Shown here: positions 30,101-39,420 of the stretch, one piece after another
Layout: every line of letters begins with the position of its first letter
Numbering within the stretch: the first letter of the stretch is position 1
DNA from: Pseudomonadota bacterium
GTDB lineage: Bacteria > Pseudomonadota > Gammaproteobacteria > Burkholderiales > Chitinibacteraceae
Assembly: GCA_018261735.1 (NCBI GenBank)
Contig: JAGTRM010000025.1
Span: forward strand, 1-62,302
Length of the DNA stretch: 62,302 nt
Direction: 5' to 3'
The notes under the pieces: generated by a model
The model's database searches: none
What the model was told of the DNA's origin: nothing
The model's input: only the letters and a program-made list of their open reading frames with translations
Position numbers and translations under genes: made by a program

Positions 30101-30565
30101 GCCAAGGGCGACAAATACCGCAAGTTCGCCCAAGGGCTGACGCTGGACCACCTGATGCATCTGGCCAACCGCCATCTGGAGCGTCTGCACGGGCGCTACC
30201 TGCTGCAGCGCAAAACCAGCGGTGAGCTGGAGCTGGAAATCGTCGATACCTGGCAAGGCGACGTGGCACGCGATACGCGCACCCTCTCGGGCGGCGAAAG
30301 CTTCCTCGTCAGCCTGGCGCTGGCCCTGGCGCTATCTGATCTCGTCAGCCATAAAACCTCCATCGACTCGCTGTTTCTGGACGAAGGCTTTGGCACGCTG
30401 GATGGCGAAACGCTCGACATCGCGCTGGATGCACTGGATACGCTCAATGCCTCAGGAAAGATGATCGGGGTGATCAGCCATGTGGAGGGGATGAAGGAGC
30501 GGATTGCCGTGCAAATCCAGGTTTGCAAGGGAGCAGGGGTAGGGGTTTCGGTGTTGAAGATATGA
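27158..30565 (+). CDS. sbcC: Exonuclease subunit SbcC
   Basis: A 1135-residue Rad50-type ATPase. The N-terminal Walker A is GPTGAGKST (37-45). Two long Gln/Ala/Glu-rich coiled-coil arms flank a zinc-hook CPLCG near 548. The C-terminal lobe has the ABC signature LSGGES (near 1044) and Walker [13 protein letters not shown] (near 1072). It forms the SbcCD nuclease with the product of the overlapping upstream gene. The coiled coil is unusually rich in Gln and Ala, which creates long spurious open frames on the other strand. Confidence 0.97.
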   Translation: MKILTLRLKNLNSLKGEWKIDFTQPPFKDNGLFAITGPTGAGKSTLLDAICLALYHETPRLKTISASSNEIMTRHTADCLAEVEFEVKGQVYRTFWSQRRARDKADGALQAPRVELADGSGAILTSQINDKLKRIEEITGLDFARFTKSMLLAQGGFAAFLNASANERAELLEELTGTDIYGQISQRVFEQAREAKQALDQLKARADGMELLPEERRQAMQQEAAELTAQLGNVQRELESLQGQRQWRRELLQAEQALLTDQAAVQAANAAMAQAEPELLRLQTSAPAEAILPLYQVRQQTSEQCRATQSALEHVRSEHAIMQRQSLADHGQAHHLAQALAGQERLQGQALQTRQSQLADWCESHAAFAVLGERLGGWREQLARHASLQKQTAQQQQSIAGQDEIIRQQTADIARQQTALLSAQQAEQEAQARLASANRTANDLLQGQPLTQRRAQWQQSQQDLQRWQGLQTQASQLRQLADKQREQQAALTGNSANLATQTGERDALRAQYRLMKEQVDDKKKLLAQEQRIRDLESHRAALQEGEACPLCGSREHPAIAAYRALDLSATETALQQTEAELEKLTEQGQRANTALEVLQAQKLQLETALAETARMIEAAQAVWQSATRGLDAPGWHDAEQLTQREQAARAAETQQRATLQEAETAEQAQQQAQNSVSQQTQMRQGVENKLALLQQALENARQSQSALQAQQENLQQQWQALGNEIHAAIQSAGFSMPGESDAWLEARQADWQAWQQALQTLQQLSTQLTRQQAAQEQADKQAAHWLARWQAFDQPDQPALATPSCNQAELDRLAGQIETSAQTLASLAGRQTQLETGLQAQQQQAAEAETAWQAALCARFADEEAFRQALLPPDARQKLLAWQQELEQVRQRAQAVLQATETRLLALQEQALTASTLPELEQKIAEQDAARQDLNTRLGATQALLLDDAQRRQNQQALFLQIAQQATESDLWQRLDSLIGSAKGDKYRKFAQGLTLDHLMHLANRHLERLHGRYLLQRKTSGELELEIVDTWQGDVARDTRTLSGGESFLVSLALALALSDLVSHKTSIDSLFLDEGFGTLDGETLDIALDALDTLNASGKMIGVISHVEGMKERIAVQIQVCKGAGVGVSVLKI

Positions 30566-30583
30566 AATTGGTTGGTGCGATTT

Positions 30584-30724
30584 TCAGCAGCGCGTCGCCT
30601 GGCTTAGTCGCCAAGTGGCATCCCACAGGAACCTCATTCGGTTGTAATCCGGGTCGCTGAAGGTGATGTCAAACCTTCGAGGAAAATCCGATGCGGGATA
30701 TTCGGTGCAATTCGCTTCGCTCAT
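30584..30724 (-). CDS. Possible 46-residue small ORF
   Basis: A short open frame from ATG 30724 whose C-terminal half (RRFDITFSDPDYNRMRFLWD, then ATWRLSQATRC) has protein-like composition. No convincing Shine-Dalgarno is seen. It fills the gap between sbcC and nhaA, convergent with sbcC. It could be a small protein or the tail of a decayed gene; I do not recognise the family. Confidence 0.25.
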   Translation of the reverse strand: MSEANCTEYPASDFPRRFDITFSDPDYNRMRFLWDATWRLSQATRC

Positions 30725-30765
30725 TGGCACACAACTGCACCATACGCGGTGATTAGTTGTTCAAT

Positions 30766-31935
30766 TCACGGGGTGGTTATTCGACTGCAAAACCTTAGCC
30801 AAAGGAAACCGAGTAGTCCTGCTGAAATGGATGCCAACAGAATGGCCATTTTTGAGGCATTGATAACATTGGCGTTACCTGTAAAAGCCAGATTGGTAAT
30901 GAAGATGGACATTGTAAAACCAATACCGCCTAAAAGACCCGCGCCAAATATGTGCCGCCATGTCAGGCCGGGTGGAAGGGTACACATGCCAAGCGCTACA
31001 GCAAGAAAACTCAAAAAGGTAATGCCAAGTGGCTTACCAAATATCAAGCCGGCGATGATGCCTGCACTGTTGGCACTTAGTAGATCCTGTTGCCATCCGG
31101 AATGAATCAAGACCCCGGTATTGGCCAGCGCGAAAACCGGCAAGATGATAAATGCAACAGGCTTGTGCAGGTAATGTTCGAGGCGATAAGAAGGAGAGTA
31201 TTCGTCTTCAATCTTGGCTGAAAAAGGAATAGCGAACGCAAGCAGTACGCCGGCAACAGTGGCATGGACGCCGGATTTAAACATAAAAAACCACATCAAC
31301 GTGCCCCCCAGTAGATAAGGGAACATCAACATCACCCTGAATGTTCGGTTCAATACGACTAGTACGGCAAACACCGAGAGCGCACTAAGCAAATAGACCA
31401 GTGAAAGCTGTTCGGTATAGAACAAAGCAATTAGAGCGATTGCACCAAAGTCGTCCATTACTGCCAATGCAGTCAGAAAAACTTTGAGTGATGCCGGAAT
31501 TTGCCTACCGAGCAATGCCAGCACGCCAAGTGCAAAGGCAATATCGGTTGCCATGGGAATGCCTATTCCGGCCTGTGTCGGCATGTCTACATTCAGAGCG
31601 AAATGAATCAGCGCTGGCGCGAAAATTCCACCGATTGCAGCAAAAATTGGCAATAGGGCATTCCTGAAATTGGAGAGTTCACCACTGTATAATTCGCGTT
31701 CCAACTCAAGGCCGACAAACAGAAAAAATACGGCCATCAGTGCATCGTTAATCCAGTGTTCCACACTTAGACCGGCAACATTGGTATGCCAGAAATTCTG
31801 GTACGTCGGCCCAAATGATGAGTTGGCAGCAATCAATGAGATGAACGTGCAGAAAATCAGCAAAATGCCACCGGACTTCTTTGACTCAAAGAAATCGGTG
31901 AATGTCTTTGATAAAGTTACATGCAAGTCAGTCAT
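30766..31935 (-). CDS. nhaA: Na+/H+ antiporter NhaA
   Basis: A 389-residue inner-membrane protein with about 12 membrane helices, the usual NhaA length. The ion-binding aspartate pair is present (AVMDDFGAI, D161/D162), with the ATDIAFALGVLALLG region upstream (D131) and the conserved ending LLGGIGFTMSIFI. It exchanges two protons for one sodium ion and protects against alkaline and salt stress. No NhaR gene is adjacent. By eye the gene is richer in A/T than its neighbours, so horizontal acquisition is possible. Confidence 0.96.
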   Translation of the reverse strand: MTDLHVTLSKTFTDFFESKKSGGILLIFCTFISLIAANSSFGPTYQNFWHTNVAGLSVEHWINDALMAVFFLFVGLELERELYSGELSNFRNALLPIFAAIGGIFAPALIHFALNVDMPTQAGIGIPMATDIAFALGVLALLGRQIPASLKVFLTALAVMDDFGAIALIALFYTEQLSLVYLLSALSVFAVLVVLNRTFRVMLMFPYLLGGTLMWFFMFKSGVHATVAGVLLAFAIPFSAKIEDEYSPSYRLEHYLHKPVAFIILPVFALANTGVLIHSGWQQDLLSANSAGIIAGLIFGKPLGITFLSFLAVALGMCTLPPGLTWRHIFGAGLLGGIGFTMSIFITNLAFTGNANVINASKMAILLASISAGLLGFLWLRFCSRITTP

Positions 31936-31995
31936 GGCTCTCTTTGAGGCAGAACCTTATGGCTTTGGCAGGCGAACTTATTGTTTGCCACCCTC

Positions 31996-32023
31996 AAAAA
32001 GCCTCGTTTTCACGAGGCTTTTT
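31996..32023 (-). terminator. Terminator after nrdB
   Basis: An 11-bp perfect stem (AAAAAGCCTCG / CGAGGCTTTTT) with a 6-nt loop lies 39 bp after the nrdB stop codon and probably ends the nrdA-add-lipoprotein-nrdB transcript. Confidence 0.9.
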
Positions 32024-32061
32024 GCATTCCCAATGCGCACGATATTTCTGAGATTAAAAAC

Positions 32062-33177
32062 TCAATCCCAGTTCAATGCCCCGCCGGTCTGATATTCCGT
32101 TACGCGGGTTTCGAAGAAGTTCTTTTCCTTCTTCAGGTCGATCATTTCGCTCATCCACGGGAACGGGTTGGTTACGCCGGGGAAGAGCGGTTCCAGCCCG
32201 ATCTGTTGCAGGCGGCGGTTGGCGATGAAGCGCAGGTATTCCTTGAACTGCGCGGCATTCAGGCCCAGTACGCCGCGCGGCATGGTGTCTTCAGCGTAGG
32301 CGTATTCCAGGTCGACGGCCTTGCGGAACAGGTCATACAGCTCGGCCTTGAAGCTTTCCGTCCACAGTTGCGGGTTTTCCAGCTTGATGGTGTTGATCAG
32401 GTCGATGCCGAAATTGCAGTGCATCGATTCGTCGCGCAGGATGTACTGGTATTGCTCTGCGGCGCCGGTCATCTTGTTTTGCCGGCCCAGCGCCAGGATT
32501 TGCACGAAGCCGACATAGAAGAACAAGCCTTCCATGATGCAGGCGAACACGATGATCGAGCGCAGCAGTTTCTGGTCGTTTTCCAGGGTGCCGGTCTTGA
32601 ATTCCGGGTTGGTCAGTGCATCGATGAACGGGATCAGGAATTCATCCTTGTCGTGGATCGATTTGATCTCGTGATAGGCGTTGAAGATTTCGCCTTCGTC
32701 CAGACCCAGGCTTTCCACGATGTATTGGTAGGCGTGGGTGTGGATCGCTTCCTCGAATGCCTGGCGCAGCAGGAACTGGCGGCATTCCGGTGCAGTGATC
32801 TGGCGATAGGTGCCGAGCACGATGTTGTTGGCGGCAAGGCTGTCGGCGGTGACGAAGAAACCCAGGTTGCGCTTCACCAGCCGGCGCTCGTCTTCGGTCA
32901 GGCCGTTGGGGCTTTTCCACAACTCGATATCGCGCTGCATGTTCACTTCCTGCGGCATCCAGTGGTTGGCGCAGGTGGCGAGATATTTTTCCCAGGCCCA
33001 TTTGTATTTGAACGGCACAAGCTGGTTCACGTCGGTGGTGCCGTTGATGATGCGCTTGTCCACCACATTGACTCGTCCGGCGCTGGCGGCCGGGTCGATG
33101 TCTGCGGTGCGGGCCGGGGATTGCGGGGCGAGGGCAGGGGTTCCCACGGTGGCGATATCATCGTCAAAATTGAGCAT
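32062..33177 (-). CDS. nrdB: Ribonucleoside-diphosphate reductase, class Ia beta subunit
   Basis: A 371-residue R2 protein carrying the di-iron/tyrosyl-radical cofactor. Metal ligands and the radical tyrosine are in [11 protein letters not shown], with E-x2-H-x3-Y spacing equal to E115/H118/Y122 of E. coli. The second half has [11 protein letters not shown]. The first about 40 residues form a variable Ala/Pro-rich tail. It is the last of four co-directional genes starting with nrdA; a lipoprotein gene and add separate the two reductase genes. Confidence 0.97.
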   Translation of the reverse strand: MLNFDDDIATVGTPALAPQSPARTADIDPAASAGRVNVVDKRIINGTTDVNQLVPFKYKWAWEKYLATCANHWMPQEVNMQRDIELWKSPNGLTEDERRLVKRNLGFFVTADSLAANNIVLGTYRQITAPECRQFLLRQAFEEAIHTHAYQYIVESLGLDEGEIFNAYHEIKSIHDKDEFLIPFIDALTNPEFKTGTLENDQKLLRSIIVFACIMEGLFFYVGFVQILALGRQNKMTGAAEQYQYILRDESMHCNFGIDLINTIKLENPQLWTESFKAELYDLFRKAVDLEYAYAEDTMPRGVLGLNAAQFKEYLRFIANRRLQQIGLEPLFPGVTNPFPWMSEMIDLKKEKNFFETRVTEYQTGGALNWD

Positions 33178-33198
33178 GGTGCAGTTGTCTCCTTCAAA

Positions 33199-33765
33199 TT
33201 ATCTGGTTATGGGCGCCGGTGGCCATTGCACGGTGATATTGGAAAAATCCCGTACACCTCGCTTTACGGCAAGATCGTTGAAATCGCGCCACCGGGTATC
33301 GGCGCGGCTGAAGCTGGGCTGGAAATTGAGCGAGATGTGGTAATCGCCGAGATAGAGCACTTGTCCGTCGGCCAGGTCGAAGTGTTCATCCAGCACAAAG
33401 CGCGACTGTTTGCGAAAACTCATCCAGTTGAAGGAATCGTCCCGCCAGCTGCCATACAGTTCGCTAACGCGGTAATGCCCGGCAGGCAATGCCACGACAT
33501 GCAACTGGCCGGTGCCGTCTTTTTCATCGCCCGGAGCACGGATGAAATTCATATTGACCTGCGCGTCCAGGCGGATGCCGCCGGCAGGGCCGTTAAGCAG
33601 GATACCGGCATCGGAGTAGTTGTGATCCAGCGAATCCAGCGTTACGGCTGCGATCACGTAACCATGCCCCGGCGGCGGCGTGAGCTTGCCGTTTTCAACG
33701 CGTAGCGGCGCGGCGCAGGCGGCGAGCAGCAGTGCGGTCATGACTGCAATCAGGATGCGGATCAT
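33199..33765 (-). CDS. Hypothetical lipoprotein
   Basis: A 188-residue protein with a lipoprotein signal peptide: [17 protein letters not shown], lipobox LAAC, lipidated Cys at 17. The mature part is predicted beta-rich (for example [22 protein letters not shown] and [13 protein letters not shown]) and may be an immunoglobulin- or transthyretin-like domain. The ATG at 33765 has AGGAGG upstream and overlaps the add stop codon as ATGA. Function unknown; position between add and nrdB suggests only shared transcription. Confidence 0.8.
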   Translation of the reverse strand: MIRILIAVMTALLLAACAAPLRVENGKLTPPPGHGYVIAAVTLDSLDHNYSDAGILLNGPAGGIRLDAQVNMNFIRAPGDEKDGTGQLHVVALPAGHYRVSELYGSWRDDSFNWMSFRKQSRFVLDEHFDLADGQVLYLGDYHISLNFQPSFSRADTRWRDFNDLAVKRGVRDFSNITVQWPPAPITR

Positions 33766-34802
33766 TGTGCCTCCTGACGGTTTTCCCATTCCAGCGCGAT
33801 GCGCCCGATTTCATCCTGCCACCGGGTTTTGTCATCATCGCGCAGCCAGCTGGCTTCAAAGCTGTTCATGGCAATCTGGACCACGTCATCGTCATTCAGT
33901 CCCAGCGATACGCGGCAAGCCAGCAGGTTGTCATTCATGTAACCGCCAAAATAAGCCGGATCATCGGAATTGACCGTGACGCACACGCCGGCATGCAAGA
34001 GATCGCGCAGGTTGTGGGCATCGAGCCGGGTTACGACGTTCAGCTTGAGGTTGGAGAGCGGACAAACCGTGAGCGGGATTTTTTCATGGGCCAGACGGTG
34101 CACCAAATCCGGGTCTTCGCTGCAGCGCACGCCATGATCAATGCGCTTTACCTGCAAAATATCCAGCGCATCGACAATATAGCTTGCCGGTCCTTCTTCC
34201 CCGGCATGTGCCACGGCAGGAAGGCCAAGCGCCCGGCAGCGTTCGAACAAACGGGCGAATTTGGCCGGCGGATTGCCTTTCTCGCCCGAATCCAGCCCTA
34301 CACCGTGCAACCGCTTCAGATAGGGGAATGCCGTTTCCAGCGTAGCAAAGCCTTCTTCTTCCGAGAGGTGGCGCAAGAAGCACATGATCAGGCGCGAGGT
34401 CATGCCCAGCTTGCGGTGCGCATCGGTCAGCGCGCGGCTGATGCCATCGAGCACCGTGGCAAATGCAATACCACGCGCCGTGTGGGTTTGCGGATCAAAG
34501 AAGATCTCCGCATGCACCACGTTATCGGCATGCGCGCGTTCGCAATAAGCCCAGGTCAGATCGTAAAAATCTTGCTCGGTAACCAGCACACTGGCACCGC
34601 TGTAGTACAGATCCAGAAATGATTGCAGGTCTTCAAACTGATAGGCAGCGCGAAGTGCTTCCACGTTGGCATAGGGCAGTTTGATGTGGTTGCGCTCAGC
34701 CAGCCGGAACATCATTTCCGGTTCCAGTGAGCCTTCAATATGCAGATGCAGTTCCGCCTTGGGCAGAATGCGGATCAGGTCATCAATGGCTTGCGGATTC
34801 AT
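33762..34802 (-). CDS. add: Adenosine deaminase
   Basis: A 346-residue amidohydrolase-fold enzyme. Zinc ligands are in [15 protein letters not shown] (about 14-28), the catalytic region in VAHAGEEGP and RIDHGVRC, and the last ligand in [12 protein letters not shown]. The length and motif set match the bacterial group that deaminates adenosine or adenine. It lies between nrdA and nrdB in one transcription unit, linking purine salvage to deoxynucleotide supply. Confidence 0.93.
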   Translation of the reverse strand: MNPQAIDDLIRILPKAELHLHIEGSLEPEMMFRLAERNHIKLPYANVEALRAAYQFEDLQSFLDLYYSGASVLVTEQDFYDLTWAYCERAHADNVVHAEIFFDPQTHTARGIAFATVLDGISRALTDAHRKLGMTSRLIMCFLRHLSEEEGFATLETAFPYLKRLHGVGLDSGEKGNPPAKFARLFERCRALGLPAVAHAGEEGPASYIVDALDILQVKRIDHGVRCSEDPDLVHRLAHEKIPLTVCPLSNLKLNVVTRLDAHNLRDLLHAGVCVTVNSDDPAYFGGYMNDNLLACRVSLGLNDDDVVQIAMNSFEASWLRDDDKTRWQDEIGRIALEWENRQEAQ

Positions 34803-34918
34803 CGTTATGTCCTCGGTAATGTCGGTATAGGAATAATGTCAGTGTAGACGCAGTCCTGCACCGTGGGTACTGCCGGAAGCATCACTTGCGCAAGGCTTCC
34901 GGCCAGTCTTACCTTGGT

Positions 34919-35015
34919 TTACTGGCAGGCTTCACATTTGTGGCCTTCGGCCCCCAATCCTGCTTGCGCAGGATCCCGGGTTGTAGCTTCGCTGCAACCC
35001 TCCATGCTCGCTTGC
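34919..35015 (-). repeat. Hairpin-rich nrdA downstream segment with a second, out-of-frame CEACQ-stop
   Basis: NrdA ends in CEACQ followed by TAG at 35016. About 97 bases downstream, bases 34936-34919 (minus strand) again encode CEACQ followed by TAA, in a different frame. Between them lie two strong hairpins: ATCCTGC / GCAGGAT with a 4-nt loop, and a 10-bp stem GGGTTGTAGC / GCTGCAACCC with a 3-nt loop. The layout suggests a partial duplication or insertion at the gene end. Confidence 0.55.
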
Positions 35016-37859
35016 CTATTGGCAAGCTTCGCATTCCGGGTTGTCAATCGAGCAGAACTTGGCATCGGTTGCCGGCTCGCTGACGGCAGCAGCAGCTCCG
35101 CCATCGACCGCCACGGCGTTGAGCTCGCCACCTCGACCGGTCGATTTTTCTGCCGCCGTGGCTGCCAGGGTGCGCAGGTAGTAGGTGGTTTTCAGGCCGC
35201 GAATCCATGCATGCTTGTAAAGCTCGTCCAGTTTCTTGCCCGAGGCGCCGGCCATGTAGATATTCAGGCTCTGCGCCTGATCGATCCATTTCTGGCGTCG
35301 CGCCGCGGCTTCCACCAGCCACTTCGGGTCCATCTCGAACGCGGTGGCGTAGATGTCGCGCAAGTCTTGCGGAATGCGGTCGATCTTGGAAACCGAACCG
35401 TCAAAGTACTTGAGGTCGGAAATCATCACTTCGTCCCACAGGCCGCGCGCTTTCAGGTCGTTCACCAGGTAATCGTTGATCACGGTGAATTCGCCCGATA
35501 GGTTCGATTTCACGAACAGGTTCTGGTAGGTTGGCTCGATCGAAGCGGCCACGCCCACGATATTGGAAATGGTCGCCGTCGGAGCAATCGCCACGCAGTT
35601 GGAGTTGCGCATCCCGTATTGCTTGATGCGTGCGCGCAATGCCGCCCAGTCAAGTCGTTCGCTGTCGTCGTATTCCAGATAGCCGCCGCGCTCATCCGCA
35701 AGCAGCTTGAGCGAATCCTTGGGCAGGATGCCCTTGTCCCACAGGCTGCCGCGGAACGAGGAATACGTGCCGCGTTCTTCAGCCAGCTCGGTCGAAGCCC
35801 AGTAGGCGTAGTAGCAAACCTGCTCCATCGAGACATCGGCAAATTCAACGGCGGCTTCTGAGGCATACGGCAGGCGCAACTGGTACAGCGCCTCCTGGAA
35901 GCCCATGATGCCCATGCCGACCGGGCGATGCTTCAGGTTGGCATTGCGTGCCTTGCGCACCGGATAGAAGTTGATGTCGATCACGTTGTCGAGCATGCGC
36001 ATTGCGGTTTTTACGGTGCGCGCGAGCTTTTCGCTGTCGATCTGGCCATCCTTGATGTGGTTCACCAGGTTGACCGAACCGAGGTTGCACACGGCGATTT
36101 CATCATCGTTGGTGTTCAGCGTGATTTCCGTGCACAGGTTGGAGCTATGCACCACGCCGACATGCTGCTGAGGGCTGCGGATGTTGCACGGGTCCTTGAA
36201 GGCAATCCACGGGTGGCCAGTTTCGAACAGCATCGTCAGAATCTTGCGCCACAGGCTGAGCGCCGGCAGCTTCTTGGCCACGCGCATTTCGCCGCGCGCG
36301 GCTTTTTCTTCGTAGCGTTTGTAGGCGGCTTCGAATTTCTTGCCGGTCAGATCATGCAGATCCGGCACTTCAGACGGGCTGAACAGCGTCCAGTCGCCAC
36401 CTTCCATCACCCGGCGCATAAAGAGATCGGGAATCCAATTGGCCGTGTTCATGTCGTGCGTGCGGCGGCGGTCGTCGCCGGTATTCTTGCGCAGCTCGAG
36501 GAATTCCTCGATATCGGCATGCCAGGTTTCCAGATAGGTGCAGACCGCGCCCTTGCGCTTGCCGCCCTGGTTCACGGCCACGGCTGTGTCGTTCACCACC
36601 TTGAGAAACGGCACCACGCCTTGCGACTTGCCGTTGGTGCCCTTGATATGGCTGCCCAGCGCGCGTACCGGCGTCCAGTCGTTGCCGAGCCCGCCGGCAT
36701 ATTTGGACAGCAGCGCGTTTTCCTTGATCGCTTCGAAGATGCCATCCAGATCGTCGGCCACCGTGGTCAGGTAGCAGCTCGACATCTGGCTGTGGCGCGT
36801 GCCGGAATTGAACAGCGTAGGGGTCGACGACATGAAGTCGAAGGTCGAGAGCACGTTGTAGAACTCGATCGCGCGCGTTTCGCGGTCGGTTTCATTCAAG
36901 GCCAGCCCCATGGCCACGCGCATGAAGAAGGTTTGCGGCAGCTCGATCCGGGTGCCATGCACATGCAGGAAATAGCGGTCGTACAGCGTTTGCAGGCCCA
37001 GGTAGCCAAACTGGTAATCGCGCTCAAACTTGAGCGCGGCACCGAGCTTGACCAGATCGAACTGGCTCAATTTTTCATCCAGCAATTCGGCTTCAACGCC
37101 TTCTCGGATCAGGCGCGGAAAGACTTCCGCATAGCGGCTGGCCATGTCTTCATGACTGGTTTCCACGCCGAGCACTTCGTGGCGCAGGCTGTCGAGCAGC
37201 AGGCGCGCCGTAACCTGGCTGTAGGCCGGGTCTTTTTCAATTTGCGCACGCGCAGACAGGATCACCGACTTGCGCACTTCTTCGACCGGCACGCCGTCAT
37301 ACAGATTCTTGAGCGTCTCCCCGAGAATGGCCTGCGGGTCGGTGATGCCGTCGAAACCCAGGCAGGATGAGGCGATCAGCGCTTTGAGACGGCCCAGATC
37401 CAGCGGCCGGGCAATGCCGTCTTCATGGCGCACGGTGATTTCGTTGTGCACTTCCGGCTCGTGCCGCGCCGCGCGCTGCTTGGCGTGCTCCTCGCGATAG
37501 AGCACGTAGGCGCGCGCGACATCGTGCTCGCCCGAGCGCATCAAGGCCAGTTCCACCTGATCCTGGATGTCCTCGATATGGATTGCGCCACCTTCGGGCT
37601 TGCGCCGCATCAGCGCGGAAACCACGGTATCGGTCAAGTGGGCGACTAGTTCGCGCACGCTGGCTGAAGCGCCGGAACGCGCGCCCTGTACGGCGATAAA
37701 TGCCTTGGAAAGTGCGACCGAAATCTTGGCTGGCGCAAAATCCACCACCTGACCGTCGCGACGAATCACTTTGTAGTGTGCCAGTGCTTCGTTTGCGTGG
37801 TCGGAATGAATGTTTTCTGCCGCGCCAGCAATGGCGCCACTCTCCAGGCTTGCGTACAT
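35016..37859 (-). CDS. nrdA: Ribonucleoside-diphosphate reductase, class Ia alpha subunit with two ATP-cones
   Basis: A 947-residue catalytic subunit, longer than E. coli NrdA (761) because it has two N-terminal ATP-cones (about 28-120 and about 140-228), as in the Pseudomonas aeruginosa type. The first (VIRRDGQVVDFAPAKI) keeps the expected ATP-binding residues. Active-site segments include SSCYLTTV and NLCTEITLNTNDDE with CNLGS. The C-terminus ends in the redox-shuttle pair CEACQ. It makes dNDPs with NrdB. Two NrdR boxes lie 38-86 bp upstream, so repression by NrdR is expected. ATG 37859 follows AAGGA. Confidence 0.97.
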   Translation of the reverse strand: MYASLESGAIAGAAENIHSDHANEALAHYKVIRRDGQVVDFAPAKISVALSKAFIAVQGARSGASASVRELVAHLTDTVVSALMRRKPEGGAIHIEDIQDQVELALMRSGEHDVARAYVLYREEHAKQRAARHEPEVHNEITVRHEDGIARPLDLGRLKALIASSCLGFDGITDPQAILGETLKNLYDGVPVEEVRKSVILSARAQIEKDPAYSQVTARLLLDSLRHEVLGVETSHEDMASRYAEVFPRLIREGVEAELLDEKLSQFDLVKLGAALKFERDYQFGYLGLQTLYDRYFLHVHGTRIELPQTFFMRVAMGLALNETDRETRAIEFYNVLSTFDFMSSTPTLFNSGTRHSQMSSCYLTTVADDLDGIFEAIKENALLSKYAGGLGNDWTPVRALGSHIKGTNGKSQGVVPFLKVVNDTAVAVNQGGKRKGAVCTYLETWHADIEEFLELRKNTGDDRRRTHDMNTANWIPDLFMRRVMEGGDWTLFSPSEVPDLHDLTGKKFEAAYKRYEEKAARGEMRVAKKLPALSLWRKILTMLFETGHPWIAFKDPCNIRSPQQHVGVVHSSNLCTEITLNTNDDEIAVCNLGSVNLVNHIKDGQIDSEKLARTVKTAMRMLDNVIDINFYPVRKARNANLKHRPVGMGIMGFQEALYQLRLPYASEAAVEFADVSMEQVCYYAYWASTELAEERGTYSSFRGSLWDKGILPKDSLKLLADERGGYLEYDDSERLDWAALRARIKQYGMRNSNCVAIAPTATISNIVGVAASIEPTYQNLFVKSNLSGEFTVINDYLVNDLKARGLWDEVMISDLKYFDGSVSKIDRIPQDLRDIYATAFEMDPKWLVEAAARRQKWIDQAQSLNIYMAGASGKKLDELYKHAWIRGLKTTYYLRTLAATAAEKSTGRGGELNAVAVDGGAAAAVSEPATDAKFCSIDNPECEACQ

Positions 37860-37897
37860 GCTCGTATCCTTTGGTTGGTTGTTGTGCTGGGTGATTT

Positions 37898-37945
37898 ACA
37901 CTACATCTTGTGTTTTACGTCACCTTTAAGCACAAATCCTAGTGC
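37898..37945. promoter_or_regulatory. Pair of NrdR boxes in the nrdA promoter
   Basis: ACACTACATCTTGTGT (37898-37913) and GCACAAATCCTAGTGC (37930-37945) match the 16-bp NrdR-box consensus (roughly ACACWATATATWGTGT). Their start-to-start spacing is 32 bp, about three helical turns, which is the arrangement known for NrdR regulons. The nrdR gene is present at 51388-51840. Confidence 0.85.
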
Positions 37946-38010
37946 CAAACCGTGAGAAACGCAACGACAATTATTCCTGTTTGCAAAAAGCAACAGGTGC
38001 GCAGCCAACA

Positions 38011-38035
38011 AAAACGGCGCACTCGGCGCCGTTTT
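38011..38035 (-). terminator. Terminator after slyD
   Basis: A 10-bp stem (AAAACGGCGC / GCGCCGTTTT) with a 5-nt loop lies about 25 bp after the slyD stop codon. Confidence 0.85.
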
Positions 38036-38059
38036 GATACATCACATTAACAAGCAGAC

Positions 38060-38539
38060 TCAATGATGATGGCCGTGCTCGCCATGTACATGGCCGTGGC
38101 CAATTTCTTCGTCATTGGCAGCACGAACGCCTTCCACTTTGGCCACAAAACGTACGGTCATTCCGGCAAAGGGGTGATTGCCATCCACCACGACCTTGTC
38201 GCCGTCAATTTCGGTCACGCGGAAGAACATTACATCGCCAGTGGCAGGGTCGTCGGCTTCAAACACCATGCCAACAGCGACTTCCTGCGGGAAGACACTT
38301 TTTTCTTCCACGCGTACGAGTTCGGCTTCATATTCGCCAAAAGCATCTTCAGGCGCCATGACTACTTCAACGCTATCGCCTGCCGATTTGCCATGCAGCG
38401 CCTCTTCTACCAACGGCAGAATGTTGTCATAACCACCATGCAGATATGCGATGGGTTCTTCAGTTTCGTCAAGCAATTTCCCTTCGGTGTCAAACATCCG
38501 ATAGTGAATTGTTACGACGGAATTTTTAACAATTTGCAT
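38060..38539 (-). CDS. slyD: FKBP-type peptidyl-prolyl isomerase, SlyD type
   Basis: A 159-residue protein with an FKBP domain split by the IF chaperone insertion. The N-terminus (VTIHYRMFDTEGKLLDET) and the closing NHPFAGMTVRFVAKVEGVR are typical. The tail HGHVHGEHGHHH is a short His-rich metal-binding region, as in SlyD, which binds nickel and helps hydrogenase maturation in E. coli. It acts in the cytoplasm as isomerase and chaperone. Single gene, divergent from the hypothetical gene at 38716. Confidence 0.95.
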   Translation of the reverse strand: MQIVKNSVVTIHYRMFDTEGKLLDETEEPIAYLHGGYDNILPLVEEALHGKSAGDSVEVVMAPEDAFGEYEAELVRVEEKSVFPQEVAVGMVFEADDPATGDVMFFRVTEIDGDKVVVDGNHPFAGMTVRFVAKVEGVRAANDEEIGHGHVHGEHGHHH

Positions 38540-38626
38540 GGGTAACTTCCTGTGTTGGGAAAGGTGGGCTTCCCTGTTAAGCCGCCAAAAGGTGCAAACA
38601 GGTTGCGAAATCGAATCTTAGCATGG

Positions 38627-38653
38627 GTCTCGGAAAACCTTCTTTTCCGAGAC
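38627..38653. promoter_or_regulatory. Perfect 11-bp inverted repeat between slyD and the divergent gene
   Basis: GTCTCGGAAAA and TTTTCCGAGAC are separated by CCTTC. No T-run follows on either strand, and the element lies in a divergent promoter region, so an operator or a 5'-leader hairpin is likelier than a terminator. Confidence 0.5.
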
Positions 38654-38715
38654 GTGACAAGCCGACAAAGGAAACCTATAAATCAGCCACAAACTCGGCC
38701 CAAGGATAAAGTGTT

Positions 38716-39201
38716 ATGTCAGAGAGCGGAATGTTGGAACGTTTCGACACCCTTGCGGGTTACCAGGCGGCCATGCAGTCTCTGGTGTCCCATGCCCGCA
38801 AGCACCTGTGCTTTTGCGAGCGCACGCTGCAGGAAAGCGCCTTTGGAGCACGCGCATGCACTGAACTGATGGTGCAATTTCTATCCGCATCTCCGAGTTC
38901 AACCGTACGCATCCTTGTGCTCGATCCCACATATCTGGTGCAACACTGCCCGCGGCTGTTGCTGTTAAGCAGGCGTTTTCCCCAGCGCATGACCATACGC
39001 ATTCCCGTGGAAATGCCATCAGGCTGGCACCAGGGTTTCGCGCTGGCCGATGAGGCATTTTTCCTGAAACGCCATCACTGGGACTGGATGCGTGGTGAAT
39101 ATGGTGAAAATCGCCGCGAATTTGTAGTTTTGTCACAGGTTTTCGAGTATGTATGGGCACAGGCACTACCACCCGCCGGGATTGAGCAACTCACACTTTG
39201 A
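38716..39201 (+). CDS. Hypothetical protein, 161 residues
   Basis: A soluble protein with no signal peptide or membrane helix. The pattern of a region such as HARKHLCFCERTL, then STVRILVLDPTYLVQHCPRL, then a late segment with ADEAFFLKRHHWDW and a Glu/Arg-rich part, loosely resembles a single phospholipase-D-like fold without HKD catalytic motifs. That is a weak structural guess. It is divergent from slyD. The start at ATG 38716 has no strong ribosome site. Confidence 0.65.
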   Translation: MSESGMLERFDTLAGYQAAMQSLVSHARKHLCFCERTLQESAFGARACTELMVQFLSASPSSTVRILVLDPTYLVQHCPRLLLLSRRFPQRMTIRIPVEMPSGWHQGFALADEAFFLKRHHWDWMRGEYGENRREFVVLSQVFEYVWAQALPPAGIEQLTL

Positions 39202-39420
39202 ATGCAGGTATGCCTGTATGCCGCATAGCAATATTTACATCAGAAACATCTTCAACACTCTACCCTAACTGACAAATCGTGCTAGAATTCTGCCCGTCGG
39301 TCGTCCAGTGCTGTTGTATTTACTACAAAGAATTTCAGCCGTCGACAACGGTCGACTGCATACTTGATAGATTCACTGGTTTTGTTTGTGTTTAACCCCC
39401 TTTTGCAAAAGGTAAATAGA

